Source of the DNA: Rhodothermales bacterium
GTDB lineage: Bacteria; Bacteroidota; Rhodothermia; Rhodothermales; UBA10348
Assembly: GCA_030833605.1 (NCBI GenBank)
Contig: JAURGV010000049.1
Span: 1-11,927 of the forward strand
Length of the DNA: 11,927 nucleotides
Reading direction: 5' to 3'
Positions 1-6,251 of this stretch are shown here, piece by piece. The notes under the pieces are model-generated. The model was not told where the DNA came from and did not search any database. It worked only from the letters and a program-made list of their open reading frames with translations. Both the position numbers and the translations under genes were made by a program. Within the stretch, counting starts at the first letter, position 1, and every line of letters begins with the position of its first letter.

Positions 1-563
1 CGGACATAGTTATTTGGCCCATCCAGTTTACCGCCGCAAGCAACAATCTGGAGAGCCTTTATAGCGCAGTGGATGGTAACACAGCCAAGATCATGCGCTT
101 CCTAACATCGAAAGGTATCGCCTCGGAGGACGTTACCTATTCGCTTCCTGCCATCAACGACAAATAGGCGCAACAGTATGGCGGGCAAGACAATGCGGCA
201 TTTCGATATACTGCAATTCAAACCGTTACGGTGTATTCAAAAAATATCGACGTCGTGAGAAAGGTGATGGGTGAGTTGTCCGCCCTCGGGAAGGAAGGCA
301 TTGTGTTTACCGGTGATGGGTATGCCGCGCCCATTGAGTATCTGTTTTCGAGGCTGAATGAAGTGAAGCCTGAGATGATCGAGGAGGCTACGCAGAACGC
401 CCGTGAAACGGCCGAAAAGTTTGCTTCCGATTCGAAGAGCTCACTCGGGAAAATTAAGCGGGCCAATCAAGGGCAGTTCAGCATCGAAGCGAGGGACCGA
501 AATAATCCGCACATCAAAACCGTCCGAGTCGTTTCGACCGTCGAATATTATCTTTCCGATTAA
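1..563 (+). pseudogene. SIMPL (DUF541) domain protein, 5'-partial, interrupted by an in-frame TAG
   Basis: Reading in the frame that starts at base 3 gives 54 codons, a TAG stop at 165-167, then 131 more sense codons in the same frame up to TAA at 561-563. Both halves read as one continuous SIMPL-domain protein. The first half carries DIVIWPIQF and a helix ending LTSKGIASEDV. The second half carries VTVYSKNIDVVRKVMGEL, the helix NARETAEKFASDSKSSLGKI and the terminal strand VRVVSTVEYYLSD. SIMPL proteins are usually exported or periplasmic and their function is poorly defined; the signal peptide would lie beyond the window. No frameshift is present, so one base change explains the break (for example CAG, AAG or TTG to TAG). 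The first start-like codon after the stop is GTG at 231, which would give a 110-residue fragment without the N-terminal half of the domain. This may be a young pseudogene, a sequencing error or readthrough. The family call is confident; the status is not. Confidence 0.5.
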
Positions 564-570
564 ATAGAAA

Positions 571-607
571 GAGGGGGGCGATCAAAGATCGCCCCCCTCC
601 CATTTTT
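571..607. terminator. Bidirectional Rho-independent terminator between convergent genes
   Basis: A perfect 13-bp G/C-rich stem (571-583 pairing with 587-599) closes on an AAA loop. It is followed on the plus strand by CATTTTTC and on the minus strand by TTTCTATTTA. It lies 7 bp after the SIMPL stop and 45 bp past the fusA2 stop, so it can end transcription from both converging genes. Confidence 0.5.
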
Positions 608-644
608 CGTTCGTCGCTAGGACTCAGAATTACCTAATAGAGGC

Positions 645-2768
645 CTAGTGTTCCTCGTGTTCTTTCGCTGCTTCAGCTACTACCGCATCCTGGACGTGGC
701 GCGGCATCGCTTCGTAGTGATCAAACGTCGATCGGTGCAGGCCACGACCCTGCGTCATAGACCGCAAAGACGTCGAGTACCGATACAGCTCCGCTTCGGG
801 TACTTGGGCAATAATCTTCTGGAAAACGCCTTCTGCATCCATTCCGGAAATGCGCGCGCGACGCGTGTTCATGTCCCCCATCACATCACCGGTGTAGGAA
901 TCAGGAATTAACACTTCAACGTTGTAAATGGGCTCTAGAATAACAGGATTTGCCTGACGGAACGCGTCTTGGAAACAAGCCCGAGCAGCGCTCTTGAAAG
1001 CCGCCTCGTTTGAATCCACCGCGTGCATGGCTCCATCGGTTACCACAACGCGCACGTCGCCAACCGGATATCCGGCTACTGGACCTGTTGCACACGCTTC
1101 CATTACTCCTTTCTGAATGGCCCCGAAAAACCGCCTCATATCAATAACACCACCTACGATGCCGTCAATAAAGTGGATCTTAGCGCCCCAAGACGTGTGT
1201 TCGGTATGTTCTCCTCTGACCTTAATGTCATCTGGTGGGACGAAATCAGAATCGGCTGGCTCAACCAACATGTGAATGTCGGCAAATTGTCCGGCTCCAC
1301 CCGTCTGTTTTTTATGACGATATTTTGCCCGAGCTCGCGATTGGACCGTTTCCAAATACGCAACACGTGGACGCACGTACTCGATATCGACCCCAAACCT
1401 ATTTTTTAAGCGAAATTTAGCAATTTCTAGCTGCATCTCGCCTTGTGAGCCCAGCACCAACTGATGCAAATGCTGGTCGTGAGTGATCAACAAAGAAGGA
1501 TCTTCTTCGTGCAACTGGTGCAGTCCCTGGGCCAATTTGTCTTCTTCTCCCTCACGCATAGTCACAACAGCCGTTTTGTAGGTTGGGGCCGGGAAATCAA
1601 TCGGTTCCATCGACACTTTGCTTCCCTTTTGGTGTAGCGTGTCGTTGGTGTGCGTGTTTTTCAATTTCACCAGGGCTCCTAGGTCCCCCGAATACATCCG
1701 CTCTACTGGATCGCGGTCGTGCCCATTGATGGTGTACAACTGCCCCAGACGCTCCGAAGCGCCGGTGTTCGCATTCACCAAGTCCATTCCCGGAGCTAAC
1801 GTTCCTGAATGGATGCGGAAGAAGGAATAATCTCCAACATGGGCTTCAGCCATGGTGTGATAAATAAACGCGATTGGCTCGCCGTTGGAATCTGGCTTAA
1901 TCGTTCCCCCTTGGCTCGTCTTCGCTTCTGGCATCTGGTTTGGAGTGGGGCAAACATATCCCACAAACTCCATAAGCCGAGAAACACCAATATTCTCCGT
2001 AGCGCTGGTCAAGAAAATGGGGAAAAGCTGGTGGCGAATCATGGATTCCCGAAGACCGGCACGCATTTCATCCTCACTCAACGATCCTTTCTCGAAAAAT
2101 AGCTCCATCAACGACTCATCGTTTTCAGCAATATTTTCTACCAATTCATTGTGTAGCTGCTCCGCTTCTTCGCGAAATTTTTCGTCAATGGCTTTTTTTG
2201 TCATTTTGCCGTTGGCATCAAACGTCAGCTGCGCCATCAACAACACGTCGATGATAGACCTTGAGCCATCGCCTGCCGGAATTTGAACAACGGTAGCACC
2301 TCGTCCAAATCGATCTTGGATCTGACTAATAAGGTCCCGAAAACTAGTCCCTTCCTTATCCAATTGATTAATTACAAACATGGATGGGGTATTCTCTTTA
2401 ACGGCTGCGCGCCACGCCAATTCCGTTCCGACCTGAACCCCGTCAGAGGCATTAATAACAAACAACGCAGAATCCACTACGTGTAAACTAGAGGCCACTT
2501 CGCCTATAAAGTCCGGATAACCAGGAGTATCTATTACATTTATTTTATTACCCCCGTATTCGACATGGAGCAAGGAAGCAAAAACGGACATTTGCCTCTC
2601 TTTTTCGCTGGGATGATAGTCGCTTACCGTTGTGCCTTCTTCTATTGAACCCATCCGCTTAATTGCACCGGTGTCCAACAACATGGCTTCGGCAAGCATG
2701 GTCTTACCACTGCCCTGATGTCCCACCAGGGCGATATTTCTAATATGATCTGCGTCGTAAACTTTCAT
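645..2768 (-). CDS. fusA2: Elongation factor G paralog (EF-G2 type translational GTPase)
   Basis: This 707-residue protein has the full EF-G layout: an N-terminal GTPase domain with P-loop GHQGSGKT (residues 16-23), G3 DTPGY (80-84) and G4 NQLD (134-137), then domains II-V. The domain IV motif HAVDSNEAAF and the domain V motif SLRSMTQGRG are visible. EF-G drives ribosomal translocation in the cytoplasm. The G motifs differ from housekeeping EF-G (HIDAGKT, DTPGH, NKMD) and match the EF-G2 paralog group. The usual catalytic His of DTPGH is Tyr84. Bacteroides EF-G2 has been reported to support translation without GTP hydrolysis, so this protein may be a slow or stress-related translocase; that role is inferred. 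The ATG at 2768 was chosen because AAGGAG lies 6 nt upstream and a TTGACA promoter sits at 2824-2851, inside any longer reading frame. The gene ends in TAG and converges on the SIMPL gene. A canonical fusA is expected elsewhere in the genome. Confidence 0.5.
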   Translation of the reverse strand: MKVYDADHIRNIALVGHQGSGKTMLAEAMLLDTGAIKRMGSIEEGTTVSDYHPSEKERQMSVFASLLHVEYGGNKINVIDTPGYPDFIGEVASSLHVVDSALFVINASDGVQVGTELAWRAAVKENTPSMFVINQLDKEGTSFRDLISQIQDRFGRGATVVQIPAGDGSRSIIDVLLMAQLTFDANGKMTKKAIDEKFREEAEQLHNELVENIAENDESLMELFFEKGSLSEDEMRAGLRESMIRHQLFPIFLTSATENIGVSRLMEFVGYVCPTPNQMPEAKTSQGGTIKPDSNGEPIAFIYHTMAEAHVGDYSFFRIHSGTLAPGMDLVNANTGASERLGQLYTINGHDRDPVERMYSGDLGALVKLKNTHTNDTLHQKGSKVSMEPIDFPAPTYKTAVVTMREGEEDKLAQGLHQLHEEDPSLLITHDQHLHQLVLGSQGEMQLEIAKFRLKNRFGVDIEYVRPRVAYLETVQSRARAKYRHKKQTGGAGQFADIHMLVEPADSDFVPPDDIKVRGEHTEHTSWGAKIHFIDGIVGGVIDMRRFFGAIQKGVMEACATGPVAGYPVGDVRVVVTDGAMHAVDSNEAAFKSAARACFQDAFRQANPVILEPIYNVEVLIPDSYTGDVMGDMNTRRARISGMDAEGVFQKIIAQVPEAELYRYSTSLRSMTQGRGLHRSTFDHYEAMPRHVQDAVVAEAAKEHEEH

Positions 2769-2774
2769 AGATAA

Positions 2775-2780
2775 CTCCTT
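2775..2780 (-). promoter_or_regulatory. Strong Shine-Dalgarno of the EF-G2 gene
   Basis: The minus strand reads AAGGAG with 6 nt before the ATG at 2768. It fixes the start of this gene. It also stands out because most other starts in the window have no recognisable Shine-Dalgarno sequence. Confidence 0.5.
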
Positions 2781-2823
2781 CGTTGTGTGCCCATATATCA
2801 GTTTTTGCGAACACGGGCTTGAT

Positions 2824-2851
2824 AAGATAATAGAGCATTCTAAATTGTCAA
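2824..2851 (-). promoter_or_regulatory. Sigma70-type promoter of the EF-G2 gene
   Basis: On the minus strand there is a perfect -35 TTGACA (2851-2846), a 16-nt spacer and a -10 TATCTT (2829-2824, four of six consensus bases). It predicts a 5' leader of about 50 nt ahead of the ATG at 2768. The -35 box overlaps a weaker plus-strand TTGTCA facing tsaB. Confidence 0.5.
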
Positions 2852-2934
2852 CAAGGAAAAGCCCTATCATTAGTGTCGGGGAGCAGGAACCCTAAGAAGA
2901 GAAACGAATATTGCCGGTCCACACGCAGCACAGA

Positions 2935-3648
2935 ATGCAGGATATCCTTTTCATCGATACGTATGGCGACTCGTGTAATGTCACCTTTTTAACGGGCCAT
3001 TCGACGGATCAACCGGTCGAGCGGTCTGACCGTAATGGCCGTGCTCATGCTCGCCTATTGGCTGTATTTACTGATGAAATCATTCATAAAGCAGGGTGCA
3101 AACCCAAAGGCATTGCGGTGATTGCGGGCCCAGGCTCGTATACAGGACTCCGAATTGGAGTGTCAACGGCGAAAGGCTTGGCCTGGTCGATGGATCTTCC
3201 GCTCTATGCCATTTCGTCGTTACTATATGTCGCGCAACAAGTTGTGTCGGATGACGACCTAGTGAAAAAGAATGGACTAACCGTATTTTCCGTGCTCCAT
3301 GCTCGCAAAGACGAAGTTTTTTTAGCCGAATTCAAAATTGAAAAGGGTACCTTAGTTCGCTCCGCGGAAGATCAAGCCCTATCAACGGAAGAAGCTAGCC
3401 AACGCATCTCGATGATGGCGGATGAAATGATTGTAGTCGCTCCGGAATCAGACAAAAGCGACGAAGTTGATCGACTGGGAGCAAAAGTGATCCGAGTTCA
3501 ACCGTCCCTGTTCAATTTGGGGCCTTTATTGACGAATCAGTTGGAATCTTATCGCGTACAACACCTACATTCTTTTGAGCCTTCGTATTTAAAAGAATTT
3601 GCAGCTCGAAAAGCTGCGAAGAGTGTGTTCGAAAAATTAATGTTCTAG
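2935..3648 (+). CDS. tsaB: tRNA threonylcarbamoyladenosine biosynthesis protein TsaB
   Basis: TsaB is the non-catalytic partner of TsaD. With TsaE it transfers the threonylcarbamoyl group made by TsaC to A37 of ANN-decoding tRNAs, in the cytoplasm. The 237-residue product begins MQDILFIDTYGDSCNV, the typical ASKHA-fold first strand (I-x-IDT). It carries the family signature GPGSYTGLRIGVSTAKGLAW at residues 65-84, followed by PLYAISSL. The length fits TsaB (about 220-240 residues). The ATG at 2935 was chosen because it puts the IDT motif at the usual place. An upstream in-frame TTG at 2911 has a somewhat purine-richer leader (AAGAAGAG) and would add 8 residues, so it cannot be excluded. The gene stops with TAG and accD follows after 28 bp, so they probably share a transcript. 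It is divergent from the EF-G2 gene. Confidence 0.5.
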   Translation: MQDILFIDTYGDSCNVTFLTGHSTDQPVERSDRNGRAHARLLAVFTDEIIHKAGCKPKGIAVIAGPGSYTGLRIGVSTAKGLAWSMDLPLYAISSLLYVAQQVVSDDDLVKKNGLTVFSVLHARKDEVFLAEFKIEKGTLVRSAEDQALSTEEASQRISMMADEMIVVAPESDKSDEVDRLGAKVIRVQPSLFNLGPLLTNQLESYRVQHLHSFEPSYLKEFAARKAAKSVFEKLMF

Positions 3649-3676
3649 ATTAACTCTCCACCCTACCCGTTTTTAT

Positions 3677-4525
3677 ATGTCTTGGTTCAAGCGCACTTCT
3701 GCTGGTATTAAAACCAAAAAAGGTCAACAAAACGATGTCCCTGAAGGACAATGGGTAAAATGCGTTGGTTGCAGTGAAACCATAACCCGGCGTGAACTCG
3801 AGCGCCAGTTGTTGGTGTGTCCTCGGTGTCAGTACCACTTTAAGATGGCCCCCACTGGATACTTCAACCTGCTATTTGACGGCGATTACGAGCTTTTCGA
3901 TACCAACATCGTATCGGCTGATCCGCTAAAATTTGTCGATCAAAAGGCCTACAAGGACCGACTAGAAGCCACCAAAAAGAAAACAGGCCTACAAGACGCT
4001 GCCAAAGCGGCCGTTGGAAAAGTCGGGGGCCACGATCTTTCGGTTAGCGCCATGGACTTTACGTTTATCGGTGGGTCCATGGGGTCGGTAGTTGGCGAAA
4101 TTGTTGCCAGATCGATTAAAAGGGCTTATGAACGTAAAATTCCGGCTCTCGTAATCGCACAAAGCGGTGGGGCCCGAATGATGGAAGGAGCCCTAAGTTT
4201 GATGCAAATGGCTAAAACTAGTGCGCATCTCACCAAGCTTTCTGAGGCTGGACTTCCCTTTTTCGTTTTATTGACGAATCCAACTACGGGAGGTGTCACG
4301 GCGTCTTTTGCCATGCTAGGAGACGTTCATTTGGCTGAACCGGGTGCACTTATCGGCTTTGCAGGTCCACGCGTGATTCGAGAAACCATGGGCCAAGACT
4401 TACCAGAAGGGTTTCAAACGTCAGAGTTTCTGAAAGAAAAAGGCTACATCGATCGAATTGTAGACCGCAGAAACTTGAAAGACGAGCTAGCCCATCTATT
4501 GGACCTATTTCTTACGAAGAATTAA
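3677..4525 (+). CDS. accD: Acetyl-CoA carboxylase carboxyltransferase subunit beta
   Basis: With AccA, AccD moves the carboxyl group from carboxybiotin on AccB to acetyl-CoA, giving malonyl-CoA for fatty-acid synthesis. The 282-residue length is normal for AccD. An N-terminal zinc ribbon is complete, with C29-x2-C32 and C48-x2-C51. The crotonase-fold core follows, with QSGGARMMEGALSLMQMAKT at 162-181, the acyl-CoA/oxyanion region NPTTGGVTASFAMLGD at 201-216 and the signature IGFAGPRVIRET at 226-237. The start ATG has no Shine-Dalgarno sequence; the leader is pyrimidine-rich. It lies 28 bp after tsaB, with no promoter or terminator seen between them, and a strong hairpin terminator follows at 4580. 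accA is not in the window, as is usual where the subunits are unlinked. Confidence 0.5.
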   Translation: MSWFKRTSAGIKTKKGQQNDVPEGQWVKCVGCSETITRRELERQLLVCPRCQYHFKMAPTGYFNLLFDGDYELFDTNIVSADPLKFVDQKAYKDRLEATKKKTGLQDAAKAAVGKVGGHDLSVSAMDFTFIGGSMGSVVGEIVARSIKRAYERKIPALVIAQSGGARMMEGALSLMQMAKTSAHLTKLSEAGLPFFVLLTNPTTGGVTASFAMLGDVHLAEPGALIGFAGPRVIRETMGQDLPEGFQTSEFLKEKGYIDRIVDRRNLKDELAHLLDLFLTKN

Positions 4526-4579
4526 GGCGGTGTTCGGGACCAAAGCGCTCCTCAAATTCTCAACTAGGGTATAAAATCG

Positions 4580-4620
4580 AAATGCCCGGCGCACCCACTA
4601 CGCCGGGCATTTCCTTTTTT
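4580..4620 (+). terminator. Rho-independent terminator after accD
   Basis: A 12-bp perfect stem, AAATGCCCGGCG (4580-4591) pairing with CGCCGGGCATTT (4601-4612), closes a 9-nt loop. CC and a six-T run (4615-4620) follow. It lies 54 bp after the accD stop and should end the tsaB-accD transcript. Confidence 0.5.
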
Positions 4621-4628
4621 AGCTACAA

Positions 4629-4841
4629 ATGCTCGGCCGTGAATACATTCACAGGCTCATCAGAGAGGCATCAAGTAGCTCACCCACAGGAAGTGTACTT
4701 CGATTCTATAGAAATGGCATGGCAGTTTGGCCGAAGTGTACCATTCGGTATCTGAGCGGACAAAACCTGCGCCGGATCGGCGAACGATTCTAGGACTTAA
4801 TACAGAGGGTGATTTGTCGATATACAGAAAGGAAACCATAA
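4629..4841 (+). pseudogene. Possible decayed fragment of a RAYT (Y1 transposase)/DnaA-C-like protein
   Basis: From ATG at 4629 a frame of 54 codons runs to TAG at 4791-4793. The same frame continues for 15 codons to TAA at 4839. The piece YLSGQNLRRIGERF before the TAG, and the stretch IQRVICRY after it, resemble the DnaA-C-like tail of REP-associated tyrosine transposases (pattern LTGLSLREIGERFG, then a second helix). The start of the fragment (LGREYIHRLIRE) also resembles the segment that precedes that tail. There is no ribosome binding site, the ATG abuts the terminator T-run, and the catalytic HUH domain is absent. At best this is an internally deleted relic; it may be chance. The resemblance is from memory of the family pattern only. 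Confidence 0.5.
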
Positions 4842-4842
4842 T
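4814..4842 (+). promoter_or_regulatory. Candidate sigma70-type promoter of the SpoIID-like gene
   Basis: There is a -35 TTGTCG (4814-4819, four of six consensus bases), a 17-nt spacer and a -10 CATAAT (4837-4842, five of six). Transcription would start near 4849, leaving a leader of under 20 nt before the ATG at 4867. The position and spacing are good, but there is no direct proof. Confidence 0.5.
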
Positions 4843-4866
4843 TAATGTGACGTCGTACTTGTTTAC

Positions 4867-6243
4867 ATGAAACAGAATCTCATCACCTATTTGCTCTGCA
4901 CACTTTGCATGGCGCTATTTAGTATGGCGTTTCCTGCAAAGTTGGCCGCAAATGAGATTCCTGATGCGATTGGCGTCAACGTTTCTGATACGGTTTCTTC
5001 GACGTCTCTGACCGTTTCCTCTCCCGATGGCGCGTTGTGGATTGAGTCTGCACAAGGGTCTATTCAGGTTCCAAGAGGCCAAACGGTTAGGCTAACCATT
5101 AATGGCTCTATAATAGAGGCTATGGTAGGTTCAGAACGGATCAGGGGACTTGAAATCAACCTGAAATCAAACGCGGGAACTCCTCTTGGATTGAGCACAT
5201 CGGCTGCGGTGCGGTACTATGCCGGTACCATCGAGGTCTCCAACAAGCAGGGTACTTTACAGGTCATTAATCGTGTTCCACTGGAAGACTATGTCGCTTC
5301 GGTAGTCGGATCAGAGTATGGATTTGAAGATCTGGAAGGTTCCAAGGCTATGGCAGTAGTAGCTCGGACGTATGCATTGCACGCGCTGCAGAACGGTAAA
5401 GAGCTTTTGGACAATGAAACATTTCAGGTCTATCGAGGATTGTCTCATGCGACCCCTATTGCTCGTCAAGCTGCATCTGAAACGGCAGGACAGGTTCTTA
5501 ACTATGATAATGAATTGATTGACGCCGTTTATTCAGCTTCCAATGGCGGAAAAACGGCATATAATACGAGCTTGTGGAATACGAAAGCTCTGCCTTATTT
5601 GATCTCCAGAAAGGATCCTTGGGACGAGAAATCTCCGCACGCTGAATGGGATTGGTCGGTGAGCAAAGATCAACTTTTTTCCGCCCTCTCCAAAACTTTT
5701 GGCATTAACGTTAAAGATGTTCGCGCAGGAAAGCCGGGGTATGACGGCCGGATAACAGAAGTTGAACTTCGGGGATCCGGTACTTCAAAAACGATTTCTG
5801 GAAGCGCGTTTAGGGCAGCCATCGCCACTCATTTTGGCTCAAAAGCCTTGAAAAGCACCTATTTCAAAATGAATGATCGTCGCAATTCTTATTCCTTCTC
5901 TGGTCAAGGATTTGGCCATGGAGTTGGTCTCAGTCAATGGGGAGCCCATTTCATGGCCGACGATGGACATTCCTATGCTCAAATTCTAGCATTTTATTAT
6001 TCCAATACCAGTCTTAAACGTTTGCCATCATCGGGTAGCTCGGATCAGCCTCTCATTGAGCTCCCCGTCCTATTAAAAAAAGCTCCCGTAGCTCCTCCCG
6101 TTTGGTTAACGTCCGAGTCGATTTTTGAGCGTCGACGGAAGTCTGTTGTAGATGCTCTAAACATTTGGGACACGCCCAATAGGGGCGATGCAAAGCTTGA
6201 AGAGGGTGAGGCGAAAAATTCAGGTAAACGAACCGGCTGGTAG
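4867..6243 (+). CDS. Secreted SpoIID/LytB-domain protein, probable lytic transglycosylase
   Basis: The 458-residue protein starts with a signal peptide: K2, a hydrophobic run at about 5-22 and a likely cleavage after KLAA. A beta-rich N-terminal region (about 35-130) precedes the SpoIID core. The core shows RVPLEDYVASVVGSE at 136-150, KAMAVVARTYAL at 160-171, FQVYRG at 186-191, YSASNGGKT at 222-230, LPYLISRKDPWD at 242-253, GQGFGHGVGLSQWGA at 346-360 and a final helix ending AFYYSNTSL. In Bacillus SpoIID this domain is a lytic transglycosylase that cuts glycan strands lacking stem peptides. E150 sits where the catalytic Glu lies. The last 70 residues (389-458) are a Pro- and charge-rich tail I do not recognise. 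Outside spore formers the role is likely general wall turnover. The ATG at 4867 gives the signal peptide directly and has no Shine-Dalgarno sequence. The gene ends 8 bp from the convergent permease stop. Confidence 0.5.
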   Translation: MKQNLITYLLCTLCMALFSMAFPAKLAANEIPDAIGVNVSDTVSSTSLTVSSPDGALWIESAQGSIQVPRGQTVRLTINGSIIEAMVGSERIRGLEINLKSNAGTPLGLSTSAAVRYYAGTIEVSNKQGTLQVINRVPLEDYVASVVGSEYGFEDLEGSKAMAVVARTYALHALQNGKELLDNETFQVYRGLSHATPIARQAASETAGQVLNYDNELIDAVYSASNGGKTAYNTSLWNTKALPYLISRKDPWDEKSPHAEWDWSVSKDQLFSALSKTFGINVKDVRAGKPGYDGRITEVELRGSGTSKTISGSAFRAAIATHFGSKALKSTYFKMNDRRNSYSFSGQGFGHGVGLSQWGAHFMADDGHSYAQILAFYYSNTSLKRLPSSGSSDQPLIELPVLLKKAPVAPPVWLTSESIFERRRKSVVDALNIWDTPNRGDAKLEEGEAKNSGKRTGW

Positions 6244-6251
6244 TCACCGCA

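Larger units (their letters stand above)
4526..4866. other. 341-bp intergenic region between accD and the SpoIID-like gene
   Basis: The gap holds the accD terminator (4580-4620), a possible degraded coding fragment (4629-4841) and a promoter candidate (4814-4842). There is also a 9-bp direct repeat, GAAGTGTAC, at 4690-4698 and 4733-4741. It could be an operator pair, but it is short and could be chance. No tRNA, riboswitch or intact gene is seen. Confidence 0.5.

Noticed and set aside
165..167. TAG reassigned to an amino acid in this organism
   Set aside because: Five other genes in the window end in TAG at the expected family end points.
218..466. Minus-strand reading frame opposite the SIMPL gene, and similar long frames opposite EF-G2, the amidase and GHL10 genes
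   Set aside because: They are antisense shadows without ribosome binding sites, domain motifs or plausible composition, and they lie opposite clearly recognisable genes.
2769..2870. Longer N-terminus for the EF-G2 protein, starting at 2870
   Set aside because: The extra 34 residues have no EF-G counterpart, overlap a TTGACA promoter, and the ATG at 2768 has a strong ribosome binding site.
2911..2934. TTG start of tsaB adding 8 residues
   Set aside because: The ATG at 2935 puts the conserved first strand at the usual N-terminal position. The TTG remains possible and is noted in the gene entry.
4690..4741. Direct repeat GAAGTGTAC (4690-4698 and 4733-4741) as a regulator binding pair
   Set aside because: It is only 9 bp, with a 34-bp gap and little flanking similarity, so chance is a sufficient explanation.
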